This document shows positions 34,561 to 46,038 of a stretch of 64,000 nucleotides of DNA, in pieces. The translations under genes were made by a program, and so were the position numbers. Below the pieces are notes generated by a model. That model searched no databases and had not been told where the DNA came from. It worked only from the letters and a program-made list of their open reading frames with translations. The stretch lies in contig JALMGJ010000025.1 in assembly GCA_023362775.1 (NCBI GenBank), forward strand, positions 9,525,501 through 9,589,500, given 5' to 3'. Every line of letters begins with the position of its first letter. The first letter of the stretch is position 1. This DNA is from Charina bottae. Its lineage: Eukaryota; Chordata; Lepidosauria; Squamata; Charinaidae.

Positions 34561-35289
34561 TGGCATTATTAGAATAATGGCATGTCAACTCTAAACATGA
34601 CAGCTCAAGGCTGTCATGTAAAAAGAGTGAAACCAACTGCCAAATAATTTGTGACAAGTCTAAAGATATAAAAGAAGTCCTCCCACTAAAGAAGAGATCC
34701 CCCCCCCCCATCCAACAACTTTCAGCAGAATTTAACCAGCTAGTTACCCAGGTGCCAAACAATACATACTTCAAGAAATCAGCTACTGGTTTTTAATAAA
34801 TAATATTACTGATGTTCAAAGCTGGTGGGTGGCCAGTGGTGTCAGTGGGAAACATGCATCTCGTTTATTATGCAGCTTTGAAGGCAACAGGGTGGAGGGA
34901 AGCAGTATACAGGACCCTATTTACCATATTCAATATGATTGTCATTATGACATCAATCTCAAGTAACCTTTATTTAAAATGCAAAAGCAAAAAAGCTTAG
35001 GCTGCTTAATATATAAGTTGGAGGTTTCGGTAAATGGATGGAAAGGAATGTCATGAGTATCAATAAAATATATCATTACTAGGAACAAAAATAATGGTAC
35101 TAGTACATTCAAACTAAGATTTATTTGTACTAGGGACATCTATGTTCAGATCAGAATCACTGAGTAACATGGACATCATTCAGCCTAATACATCATTTTG
35201 TAAGGCTAACATGGGAGCTAGCAATTTATAAAGTTATATTCTGTAGAAATAGCTGCAGTAACTATGACAACAATCAAACAAAAATACTG
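34561..35289. other. unique non-coding stretch
   Basis: No gene or clear repeat. A C run lies near 34690. Confidence 0.5.
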
Positions 35290-35440
35290 CAATGGTTTGC
35301 CAGTATCTACTTCTGGGATGGTTTTTTACTTCCCATACTAGAATACAAGTCTAGTATTCTTTGGTGGTCTCCCTTCCAATTATTAATCAGGCCTGACCCT
35401 ATTTAGCTTTCAAGCCCAGACAAGGTGCTAAAATACAATA
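35290..35440 (-). repeat. 5S-rRNA-related SINE-like remnant
   Basis: 35361-35430 reads TGGTCTCCCTTCCAATTATT, AATCAGGCCTGACCCTATTT, AGCTTTCAAGCCCAGAC. This is the complement of the 5S rRNA segment around the internal control region (AAGCTAAGCAGGGTCGGGCC, TGGTTAGTACTTGGATGGGA). The adjacent GGTTTGCCAGTATCTACTTC is the usual neighbour of such heads in old amniote SINEs. Clearly diverged, and not a functional 5S gene. Confidence 0.6.
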
Positions 35441-35504
35441 ACAAGGAGCACAAGGGAGAGAGGGAGGGGGAAGATATCTTACAGTATCAGACTATTGGCT
35501 CAAG

Positions 35505-37507
35505 TCATCTTCTTCTTCTTGGCGATCACTCGTAGCCAAGTAAGATTGTCTTCCAGGGGTAAAATCTTAACAGTGGATCCGTAAGTGGCTGTAAAGGCCA
35601 ATTCTGGATCCACACAACCTCCCACAATGAGGGCATAGGTTTCCAGGTGGAAGATGGTCACGATGAGAGTTTGCTTGACATGTGTTCCTCTTAGCTCATT
35701 TCTCCCTTTCGCCCTGTACTCGTGCTTCTTCAAAATCCGTAGCGCCTTTAATAAAGGTTGACCTCCAATTGAAATGCTCATGAGTTAGGGCTTCCCAGTT
35801 CTCAATGCTGATATTAATTTTTTTAAAATTAGCTTGAGAGTATCTTTGAATCTCTTTTGCTGTCCACCAACATTCCATTTTCCATTCTTAAGTTGGGAGT
35901 AAAGTAGCTGCTTTGGAAGATGATGGTCAGGCATTCGAACAACATGGCCGGTCCAGCGAAGTTGATGTTGGATGATCATTGTTTCAACGCTGGTGGTTTT
36001 CGTTTCTTCTAATATGCTAACATTAGTTTGCCTATCTTCCCAAGTAATTTGCAGAATTTTTCAGAGGCAGCGTTGATGGAATCTTTCAAGAAGTTGGAGG
36101 TGGCGTTTGTAGAGGGTCCATGTTTCACAGGCGTACAATAGGGTCGGTAGTACAATGGCTTTGTAAACAAGCATTTTGGTCTCCCTGTGAATGTCCTGAT
36201 CCTCAAACACTCTACACTTCATTCGGGAGAAAGCTACACTCACAGAGCTCAGATGATGCTGAATTTCAGCGTCGATGTCGGCTTTTGTAGATAAGAAAAG
36301 TGGTCGACATTTTCTAGTGACACACCTTTAAGCTGGATTGATGGCGCTGCGGAGGGATTGGTTTGAACTTGCTGGTAAAGCACTTTGGTTTTTTTAATGT
36401 TAATCGAGAGGCCGAGCTTTTCATATGCTTCTGCAAAGATGTTTAGTATAGTTTGAAGATCTTCCTCTGAGTGTGCAGACTACGTTATCATAAGCATATT
36501 GAAGTTCTATAACAGAAGTTGTAATTACCTTATTTTTTGCTTTCAGCCTACTAAGATTAAAAAGCATTCCATATAATTTCTACACCAGTAGGAAGTTTCC
36601 CTTCAACAAGGTGTAGAATCATAGTGATGAAGATAGCGAATAAGGTTGGAGCAATAGCACATCCCTGTTTAACGCCGGATCCCACTTTAAATGGATCGCT
36701 TTGAGAGCCATTATTATTCAGGATTGTTGTCATCATGTCATCATGGAGTAGACACAAGATGTTTGCAACTTTATCAGGGCATCCGATTTTCAGAAGACTG
36801 GTCCAGAGAGCAGTATGATTTACAGTATCAAAAGCCTCAATCAGATCAATAAACGCCATGTACAGAGGGCAGTTTTGCTCCTTGCATTTCTCTTGGAGCT
36901 GTCGTGCAGTGAAGATCATATCCACTGTCCCCCACTGTACCCCTGGAAGGGTAGAAGCCATTTTGGGTTTCAGGGAGGATGTCTTCTGATATCGATAGGA
37001 GATGGTTTGCAAGGATCCTTGCAAGGATTTTGCCTGCCATAGCTAGAAGGGAGATGTCTCGATAGTTTCCACAGTCTGTTCTATCACCCTTTTTAAAGAG
37101 AGTGATAATTATGGCATCCCTAAAGTCTGCTGGAATCTCCTCCCTCATCCAGATTTTTTTGATGAGCTTATGAAGTTGTTGTGTAAGTTCATGCCCACCT
37201 TCTTTAAAAACTTGCTGGTAAAGCACTTTGGTTTTTTAATGTTAAGCGAGAGGCCGAGCTTTTCATATGCTTCTGCAAAGATGTTTAGGATAGTTTGTGG
37301 ATCTTCCTCTGAGTGTGCACAGACTACATTATCATCAGCATATTGAAGATCTATAACAGAAGTTGTAATTACCTTATATTTTGCTTTCAGCCTACTAAGA
37401 TTAAAAAGCTTTCCATCTGTTCGATATATAATTTCTACACCAGTAGGAAGTTTCCCTTCAACAAGGTGTAGAATCATAGCGATGAAGATAGCGAATAAGG
37501 TTGGAGC
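35505..37507 (-). mobile_element. non-LTR retrotransposon (possibly Vingi/I-like), degraded, with internal duplication
   Basis: Minus-strand RT is clear. ADFRDAIIITLFKKGDRTDC and GNYRDISLLAMAGKILARIL form RT blocks 1-2, MAFIDLIEAFDTVNHTALW is catalytic block A, and GSGVKQGCAIAPTLFAIFI is block B. LQYADDNVVCAHSEED (about 37300-37340) is block C with the YADD box. Downstream, LRWTGHVVRMPDHHLPKQLL (35785-35979) is the C-terminal domain. The arrangement is rearranged: 37208-37507 repeats 36368-36660, so block C appears both before and after block A. The first copy of block C has lost bases and is out of frame. The 3' end borders a CTT run at 35506-35520. The clade name is tentative. Confidence 0.8.
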
Positions 37508-37508
37508 C

Positions 37509-37510
37509 TA

Positions 37511-37579
<69 letters not shown>

Positions 37580-37580
37580 C
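37509..37580. repeat. (TATC)n microsatellite
   Basis: About 18 perfect TATC units directly abutting the broken LINE end. Confidence 0.97.
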
Positions 37581-37599
37581 CTATATGTAAAGTAATGAG

Positions 37600-37760
37600 G
37601 CAAAGCTCAGCACATAATTCGCAGGCGGAAGGTCTTAGATTCATTCTCTGGCATTACCAGGTAAGGTGATGGAAAAGGCTGGGCAGCCATTTCCCATCAG
37701 TATTAACTATGGCTAGAAAATCTAGGGCGCTAGAGAAGCAAACAAATTTCAGAAGCTTTC
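37600..37760 (+). repeat. tRNA-like SINE remnant
   Basis: GCAGGCGGAAGGTCTTAGAT, TCATTCTCTGGCATTACCAG, GTAAGGTGATGGAAAAGGCT resembles a known reptile SINE body whose consensus reads AGGTTCAATCCCTGGCATCTCCAGGTAGGG... A decayed B box is GGTCTTAGATTC. A separate piece at 37955-38010 (GTGTAGACAATGCTCAG, GACCAAATGGTCTGA) matches the 3' part of the same consensus. Confidence 0.45.
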
Positions 37761-38010
37761 TGCAATAGATATATTCAGACTTCTAGTAAGAGCTCTTTCA
37801 TTACAGCCTTCTGCTATGGAAGATGAGAACAAAAAGCCAGACAGAGAAAAAAGGGCCTATAGATGAAAACATTAGTACCCCCCCTCTACTTTTGCCTCTG
37901 ACCCCACCCACTGCTTGCATTCGCCCTTCCACTTCCCTAAGCAGTGGAAGGTGTTTAACCCTTGTGTAGACAATGCTCAGTTGCATGGACCAAATGGTCT
38001 GATTTTTTAC

Positions 38011-38984
38011 AGAATAACTCCCTCCCCTTCAATTATTTGGGTTGCTATTAACCTTCAGAATTTTGAGCAGAGATTGTAGATTCTCTGGCCCTAATACTTG
38101 GGATCCTGATGGGAGTGTTTTGAGATCAGCAGTGGTCTTTGGAAATTATTTGTAATAAATGAATCGCAGTCTAAACAGCTGTTCCTGAACATTAGCCATC
38201 TGAAATCTCCAAAGCCTAGAAACTGGGTATGATTACACTTATTTATGATTATAGTACACACACTCACATTAAAATAACAATTAATCCATAACCTAAGGGT
38301 CACGATTCAGTAATAATAACTATGCTATTTAGAATACCAAATCTTATATTACTTGTTCCAGCAGTTAAGCCTTCTACTGATGTATTTAGCATTCTCTGAA
38401 CTTAGTGAGAGATAGGAATTTGATGGATACACTAACCATATGATAGAGAAATCAATAATCAGTGGCATTTTCTTCTTGCAGAATTTAGCAGTTAACAGTG
38501 CAGCTGAAAACAGATTAAAACTTAAATTACAAGTTAAACATGTCTAACTTCCAAACCTGTGAATAGCATTCTTTATTCAACTGCGAGCAACAAGAATTTT
38601 AAAAGTGCCTAATTCTTGCAGTTCATATCTTAATAGGCTGTCTCTTGAAACAGAACATTAAGCATCAATTAATGAGATAACTCATAGATATAGCTAGTAA
38701 TAACAAAACACTTGGGATTCTAATCAATCTGTTGTAAAATCAGTGCCTTGAAGAAGAATTACCTTTGGGTTGTCATGGGATAATGGTATATGGGCATCCA
38801 ATCTGCACCACATTATTACAAGGAATGACAGGCCTATGATTGCTTCCTGGTCTAGCTACTTTCTCTGTGCAATGAAAGAGGAGGATATTGGAGATGTACA
38901 TCTTATACACACACACCCATGCTCACATGCACAGACAGGTTGCTCTTTGGTATTACCACTCCCTAATGGCCTGGAACATGATAT
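38011..38984. other. unique non-coding stretch
   Basis: No gene recognised up to the BovB target site. Confidence 0.5.
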
Positions 38985-41900
38985 ACAAGTAGGTATTGTT
39001 GTTGTTGAGTCGTTTAGTCATGTCCGACTCTTCGTGACCTCATGGACCATAGCACGCCAGGCCTTCCTGTCCTCCACTGCCTCCCGGAGTTTACTCAAGT
39101 TCATGTTCATCACATTGGTGATGCTATCTAACCATCTCATCCTCTGCTGTCCCCTTCTCCTTTTGCCTTCGGTCTTTCCCAGCATCAGGGTCTTTTCCAG
39201 TGAGTCCTCTCTTCGCATTAGGTGGCCAAAGTATTTGAGCTTCAGCTTCAGTATCTGTCCTTCCAATGAGCAGTCAGGGTTGATTTCCTTTAGGATTGAC
39301 AGATTTGACCTCCTTGCAGTCCAAGGGACTCTTAAAAGTCTTCTCCAGCACCACAGTTCGAAAGCATCAATTCTTCGGCGCTCAGCCTTCCTTATGGTCC
39401 AACTCTCACAGCATACTTTACTACTGGAAAAAACATAGCTTTAACTATACGGACCTTTGTTGGCAAGGTGATGTCTCTGCTTTTTAATATGCTGTCTAGG
39501 TTTGCCATAGCTTTCCTCCCAAGGAGCAAGGGTCTTTTAATTTCATGGCTGCAGTCACCATCTGCGGTGATCTTGGAGCCCAAGAAAATAAAATCTGTCA
39601 CGGCTTCCATTTCTTCCCCTTCTATTTGCCAGGAAGTGATGGGACCAGATGCCATGATCTGGGTTTTTTTAATGTTGAGTTTCAAGCCAGCTTTTGCACT
39701 CTCCTCTTTCACCCTCATCAAGAAGCTCCTCTTCACTTCTGCCATTAGGGTGGTATCGTCTGCATATCTGAGGTTGTTGATATTTCTCCCGGCAATCTTA
39801 ACTCCAGCTTGTGATTCATCCAGCCCGGCATTTCTCATGATGTACTCTGCATATAAGTTAAATAAGCAGGGTGACAATATACAGCCTTGTCGTACTCCTT
39901 TCCCAATTTTGAACCAATCGGTTGTTCCATGTCCGGTTTTAACTGTTGCTTCTTGACCCGCATACAGGTTTCTCAGGAGACAGGTAAGGTGGTGTGGTAC
40001 TCCCATCTCTTTAAGAATTTGCCACAGTTGGTTGTGATCCACACAATCAAAGGCTTTAGCGTAGTCAATGAAGCAGAAGTAGATGTTTTTCTGGAACTCT
40101 CTTGCTTTTTCCATGATCCAGCGAATGTTGGCAATCTGATCTCTAGTTCCTCTGCCTCTTTGAAACCCAGCTTGCACTTCTGGTAGTTCTCGGTTCACAT
40201 ACTGCTGAAGCCTAGCTTGTAGGATTTTGAGCATAACCTTGCTAGCATGTGAAATGAGCGCAATTGTACGGTAGTTTGAACATTCTTTGGCATTGCCCTT
40301 CTTTGGAATTGGAACGTAAACTGACCTTTTCCAATCCTGTGGCCACTGTTGAGTTTTCCAAATTTGTTGGCATATTGAGTGCAGCACTTTAACAGCATCA
40401 TCTTTTAGGATTTTAAATAGCTCAGCTGGGATACTGTCTTCTCCACTAGCTTTGTTGTTAGTAATGCTTCCTAAGGCCCACTTGACTTCACTCTCTAGGA
40501 TGTCCGGCTCAAGGTCAGTGACCACACCATTGTATTTATCAGGGATATTAAGATCTTTCTTGTATAGTTCTTCTGTGTATTCTTGCCACCTCTTCTTAAT
40601 CTCTTCTGCTTCTGTTAGGTCCCTGCCTTTTTTGTCCTTTATCATGCCCATCTTTGCACAAAACGTTCCCTTGATATCTCCAATTTTCTTGAAGAGATCT
40701 CTAGTCTTCCCCATTCTATTGTTTTCCTCGATTTCTTTGCACTGTTCATTTAAGAAGGCCGCCTTATCTCTCCTTGCTATTCTCTGGAAATCTGCATTCA
40801 GTTGGTTATATCTTTCCCTTTCTCCCTTGCCCTTTGCTTCCCTTCTTTCCTCAGCTATTTGTAAAGCTTCATCAGTCAGCCACTTTGCTTTCTTGCATTT
40901 CTTTTTCTTTGGGATGGTTTTAGTTGCTGCCTCCTGTACAATGTTACGAACCTCCATCCATAGTTCTTCAGGCACTCTGTCTACCAGATCTAATCCTTTA
41001 AATCTACTCCTCACCTCCACTGTATATTCATAAGGGATATGATTTAGGTCATACCTGAGTTGTCTAGTGGTTTTCTCTACGTTCTTCAATTTAAGCCTAA
41101 ATTTTGCGATAAGAAGCTCATGATCTGAGCCACAGTCAGCTCCATGTCCTGTTTTTGCTGATTGTATAGAGCTTCTCCATCTTTGGCTGCAAAGTATATA
41201 ATCAATCTGATTTCGGTATTGACCATCTGGTGATGTCCATGTGTAGAGTCGTCTCTTGTGTTGTTGGAAAAGAGTGTTTGCTATGACCAGCATGTTCTCT
41301 TGACAAAACTCTATTAGCCTTTGCCCTGCTTCATTTTGTACTCCGAGGCCGAACTTGCCTGTTATTCCTGTTATTTTTTGACTTCCTACTTTAGCATTCC
41401 AGTCCCCTATGATGAAAAGGACATCTTTTTTTTGGTGTTAGTTCTAGAAGGTGTTGTAGGTCTTCATAGAACCGGTCGACTTCAGCTTCTTCAGCATCAG
41501 TGGTTGGGGCATAGACTTGGATCACTGTGATGTTGAATGGTTTGCCTTGGATTCGAACTGAAAGCATTCTGTCGTTTTTGAGGTTGTACCCCAGTACTGC
41601 CTTTCCCACTCTTTTATTGACTATGAGAGCTACTCCATTTCTTCTAAGGGATTCTTGCCCACAGTAGTATATATAATGGTCTCCTGAATTATATTCACCC
41701 ATTCCTGTCCATTTTAGTTTGCTGATTCCCAAGATGTCGATGTTCAATCTTGTCATCTCATGTTTGACCACATCCAGCTTACCTTGATTCATAGATCTTA
41801 CATTCCACGTTCCTATGCAATATTGTTCTTTACAGCATCAGACTTTCCTTCCACTTCCAGACACATCCACAACTGAGAGTCCTTTCGGCTTTGGCCCAGC

Positions 41901-42195
41901 CGCTTCACTCTTTCTGGAGCTACTCGGAATTGCCCTCCGCTCTTCCCCAGTAGCATATTGGACACCTTCTTACCTGAGGGGCTCATCTTCCGGCTTCATA
42001 TCTTTTAGCCTTTTGATACTGTCCATGGGTTTTCTTGGCAAGGATACTGGAGTGGTTTACCATTCCCTCCTCCAGTGGACCACGTTTTGTCAGAACTCTC
42101 CATCATGACCTGTCCGTCTTGATCTGACTTCATTGAGTTACGCAAGCCCCTTCGCCACAACAAGGCAGTGATCCATGAAGGGGACAAGTAGGTAT
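38985..42195 (-). mobile_element. full-length BovB (RTE-clade) LINE with TSD
   Basis: ACAAGTAGGTAT occurs at 38985-38996 and 42184-42195, a 12-bp target-site duplication. The element itself (38997-42183, 3187 bp) has the length of a complete BovB. Its 3' end is on the left and closes with a short ACA repeat tail (TTGTTGTTGTT on the plus strand). The right end carries about 390 bp of 5' leader before the ATG at 41792. It encodes an apurinic-like endonuclease and a reverse transcriptase in one frame, now with two frameshifts. BovB is known for patchy, horizontally transferred distribution in squamates and ruminants. Its 3' end AGAGTCGGACATGACT matches the Sauria SINEs better than the 52-kb BovB does. 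Confidence 0.97.
39018..41792 (-). pseudogene. BovB endonuclease-reverse transcriptase (two frameshifts)
   Basis: The frame starts at 41792 (MNQGKLDVVKHEMTRLNIDI) with endonuclease motifs KWTGMGE and QVYAPTTDAEEAE. In the A8-9 homopolymer at about 41428-41437 a one-base change shifts the frame. The coding sequence continues as DVLFIIGDWNAKVG and then to SDHELLIAKF, the endonuclease C-terminal motif. The RT follows with DWKRSVYVPIPKKGNAKECS, FIDYAKAFDCVDHNQLW (block A), GVRQGCILSPCLFNLYAEYI (block B) and NNLRYADDTTLMAE (block C, catalytic YADD intact). A few residues are missing just after YADD relative to the 52-kb copy (AEVKRSF in place of AESEEELRS). A single-base loss near 39411 shifts the frame before the C-terminal YFGHLMRREDSLEKTLM and RMRWLDSI (39018-39266). 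The protein nicks and primes on target DNA and copies RNA; this copy would yield only pieces. Confidence 0.93.
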
Positions 42196-42228
42196 ATGTA
42201 CCCCAAAAAGGAAAGAAAAGGAAACTTC

Positions 42229-42622
42229 ATTATGCCTAGGCTGACCATACATCCCGTTTTTAAAGCATTCTTCAACCATCCCATCGTTTTCATAAAAATC
42301 TCAATTTTGTCCCGTTTTTCAAACCTGGCAGGAATGGCGCGGAAGGAGGATCCAAGCCGGAGCGCAGACCAGGGGCGGGGTTTGCAGGCGGGAGCCAATC
42401 GTGCAGACCGGGGGTGGGGGTTCCAGGCGGGAGCCAATCGTGCGACTGGGGGTGGGGTTTCCAGGCGGGAGCCAATTGCTTGGACTGGGGGTGGAGTTTG
42501 CAGGCGGGAGCCAATCGCGTGGATCGGGGGGTGGGGACCCTTGTCTTTTTCATGAATACGGAATATTACATAAGACCCCGTCCCATTTTGCCATCCTGAA
42601 ATATGGTCAGCCTAATTATGCC
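42229..42622. mobile_element. hAT-like MITE with 8-bp TSD
   Basis: ATTATGCC at 42229-42236 and 42615-42622 is an 8-bp target-site duplication, the length used by hAT transposases. The terminal inverted repeats are TAGGCTGACCATAC (42237-42250) and ATATGGTCAGCCTA (42601-42614), 13 of 14 matching. The element (378 bp) has no coding capacity. It is built of AT-richer subterminal parts around a GC-rich minisatellite. It lies 33 bp from the BovB target site. Confidence 0.9.
42350..42540 (+). repeat. GC-rich minisatellite (38-39 bp unit) inside the MITE
   Basis: Four to five units. Each contains GGCGGGAGCCAATCG (or ATTG) followed by a G-run such as CTGGGGGTGGGGTTTCC. Each unit therefore joins a CCAAT box to a GC-box-like G tract. 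The unbroken plus-strand frames of 118-126 codons here are by-products of the repeat. Confidence 0.9.
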
Positions 42623-44127
42623 CCAAGGCAAGGGTGCAAGAAGTGTGACCTAGGGACCACATATGAACATACAACATGCTTTTTGTGCCCCTCCAAGCTC
42701 CCCCAGAATGGATGGGGCCAACATTTTTGTCTCTTTGGTATTTTCTTGCTTGTTTAGGACAAAACGAGGGCTTAAGACATGCATAGTCTTAAAAAACGAT
42801 TTCATCCCTGGAAAGCCTGGAACCCTCTCCAAGTGGATCTTAGCCTTACCTGTTTTTGGCCACAGATCTTGCCTTGCCATGCAGAGCCTGATGCAGTCCT
42901 TGAACCAGTAGAAGTTGTAAACTCCACTTTTCTGAGCCCATTGCATTTTCGCCTATTCTTTCTTTGCCTGCCTCTCACTTAAGACTTCTTGTCCTTCCTG
43001 GCATAGATTGCCCCATGCATAGAATGTCTGTGGTTCATCCACACCACAGTTACCATCATCCTGGGGACCCCTATTTTTAAGATGTGATCATAGGACAACA
43101 GCAGTCTGTGATAGCTAAACTACAACTCTTTTGAACTTCATTTTTTCATTTTCTTGAAATCTACCTATTATTTCATCATCTCCTTTCATCTCTGCTGCAA
43201 GTGAAAAGATCTTTGCCTACGTCCATAATATATCTTTAAGTTGCAAGTTTCAGACTGAACTTGCTATAAACAATAAACTTTGGACTACAAAAAAATATCA
43301 CAGAATGAATTAATGTTGTCTGAATAGTGAGATCCCAGATGTACATTCTCATGAAGTCAGGGTAGTAAAAAAGTGTTAAACACAGCTGGCCTTTGATTGC
43401 AAAATAATCAAAAGAGCTATGTGACTAACCTGAGCTTTCCACCTAAGACAAACATCTCTACATTCATATGTTAAATAGCGCTGCAGAGAGTCCGCCAACT
43501 TCTTTGTTTAGTTAATTACTGTGAGTTCTCTTGCCTGCTTCTGAAAGAGAAGAGAAACAAGCAGAAAACTCATAAAAACACATGTTCCTGAAGACAGCAA
43601 TCAGTCATGCCTTAGACAGACGTTTTTTAAGGATGCTTGCTTGAATCTCTTTCAAGCAAGTGTGCTCAAATCTACAGAACCCCTTCTGAGTTGACCCTTT
43701 GTCTGGCTGAGCTTCTGCTAAAGGAGAAAGAGAAATCATAGGAAGTCAGGTTCTAGAGACAGCAAAGCCATTTCATTTGGCTAGGGATCTGAAACTTAGT
43801 TTGAATCACATTCAATTAACCCAGCCACAATCATCTTCCCAAAGTCCTTGCTATTACTAGGGGCAATTCCATACTACAGCCTAAGCTGCTTCTCTCCCAT
43901 GACGCTCCTGATTTTCTGATTGAAATGCTTCCAATTTTCTTTGGAAATTCAGAAATTCCAGTTCAAATTGCTGTATGTTGCCCGTGAGACTGGAGTGGTG
44001 TTCAGTCTGGACTATGAGCACCTCAAGACCTGACTGGTTATTCCTCTACTTCTTGCCCTTCCTTCTGTGCAGGGAAGACAAGTCTCACTGGCTGGCTCTT
44101 GTGTGGACTGGTCTTTCTGTTTTAACA
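42623..44127. other. unique non-coding stretch
   Basis: About 1.5 kb without a recognised gene or repeat. The 82-98 codon frames at 42650-42946 overlap on both strands and lack domains. Confidence 0.5.
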
Positions 44128-44130
44128 ACT

Positions 44131-44239
44131 ATTGATTGATTTGATTTGATTTGATTTGATTTGATTTGATTTGATTTGATTTGATTTGATTTGATTTGAT
44201 TTGATTTGATTTGATTTGATTTGATTTGATTTGATTTAT
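44131..44239. repeat. (TTGAT)n pentanucleotide microsatellite
   Basis: About 21 near-perfect TTGAT units, sitting where the A-rich tail of the adjacent minus-strand L2 copy should be. Confidence 0.97.
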
Positions 44240-44670
44240 ATAGCCATCCATCTCACATGCATGACTCTAAGCAGCTTATAATTAAATAGATAAAACAGAT
44301 AAAACAGATAAAATACATAATATAAAAATAAAAATACATAGCAGTTGAGCATCACAAAATGCCATCAACAAAGCCAAGAGATCGGCTCTATCACATACCC
44401 AGGACCCAAGGACTGGGCAGAGAACCAGGTTTTCAGGGCCTTACGAAAGGCCAGCAGGGTCAGGGTTTACCTAATCTCAGAGGGGATAGTGTTCCACAGG
44501 GCACACGTCATAGCAGAAAAGGCACCCTGCCAGCTTAAATTCCTTAGCCAGAGGTACCTGGAGCATACCCCTCCTGTTGGGATGGGTAGGATGGGTAAAA
44601 ACAATTGGGGAGAGATGGTCCTGTAAGTAACCTAGTCCCAAGATTATTCCAGCTCTAAAGTAGGATTGTT
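44240..44670 (-). mobile_element. L2-clade LINE 3' end
   Basis: Minus strand: terminal stem (GCCATCCATCTCACATGCAT, GACTCTAAGCAGC) followed by 3' UTR and the end of the RT frame (LGLGYLQDHLSPIVFTHPTH, RRGMLQVPLAKEFKLAG). It is colinear with the copies at 32 kb and 55 kb. The 5' end is truncated near 44670. Confidence 0.85.
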
Positions 44671-44893
44671 CCTCACAAGTCCCCATGCCTTTCCTTTGCT
44701 TTCTCAGATGTTTGCATTCATGGATGTCCTCACCCACCCACCTCTTCCCACTTTAGCTCCTTTGATACTAAAACAGTCCCTTTCTGTTTTCCCCCCTCTA
44801 TTTCCCCCCCCCCCCATAGTAGTTCTGATGCTACTATACTCAAAGGAAAAGGAAGGGAACAGGTTGTTCTTTTTATCTTACATTCTTCTATGG

Positions 44894-44930
44894 GTATATG
44901 TATATGTACAGTATATGTATATGTATACTG

Positions 44931-44968
<38 letters not shown>

Positions 44969-45029
44969 CTGTATGTATATGTATATGTATATGTATACTG
45001 TATGTATATGTATATGTATATGTATACTG

Positions 45030-45066
<37 letters not shown>

Positions 45067-45103
45067 GTATATGTATATGTATACTGTATGTATATGTATA
45101 CTG

Positions 45104-45134
<31 letters not shown>

Positions 45135-45171
45135 GTATATGTATATGTATACTGTATGTATATGTATACTG

Positions 45172-45238
<67 letters not shown>

Positions 45239-45280
45239 GCATATGTATATGTATACTGTATGTATATGTACTGTATACTG

Positions 45281-45311
<31 letters not shown>

Positions 45312-45418
45312 GTATATGTATATGTATACTGTATGTATATGTATACTGTATGTATATGTATATGTATATGTATATATATATGTATACTGTATGTATATGT
45401 ATATGCATATGTATACTG

Positions 45419-45468
<50 letters not shown>

Positions 45469-45500
45469 CTGTATGTATATGTATATGCATATGTATACTG

Positions 45501-45573
<73 letters not shown>

Positions 45574-45599
45574 GTGTATGTGTATGTATATGTATACTG

Positions 45600-45649
<50 letters not shown>

Positions 45650-45652
45650 CTG

Positions 45653-45684
<32 letters not shown>

Positions 45685-45687
45685 CTG

Positions 45688-45737
<50 letters not shown>

Positions 45738-45740
45738 CTG

Positions 45741-45772
<32 letters not shown>

Positions 45773-45865
45773 CTGTATGTATATGTATATGTATATGTAT
45801 ACTGTATGTATATGTATATGTATATGTATGTATATGTATATGTATGTATATGTATATGTATACTG

Positions 45866-45903
<38 letters not shown>

Positions 45904-45906
45904 CTG

Positions 45907-45944
<38 letters not shown>

Positions 45945-45947
45945 CTG

Positions 45948-46003
<56 letters not shown>

Positions 46004-46006
46004 CTG

Positions 46007-46038
<32 letters not shown>

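Noticed and set aside
35361..35430. A functional 5S rRNA gene
   Set aside because: Only part of the gene is recognisable and it is heavily diverged.
37509..37580. CRISPR-like array
   Set aside because: It is a simple TATC microsatellite without spacers, and the window is vertebrate DNA.
39468..41033. Plus-strand frames of 99-193 codons over the BovB copy
   Set aside because: They are shadows of the minus-strand RT gene.
42175..42757. Plus-strand frames of 118-126 codons at 42.2-42.7 kb
   Set aside because: They run through the GC-rich minisatellite of a MITE; the Gly/Arg-rich repeats reflect its unit sequence.
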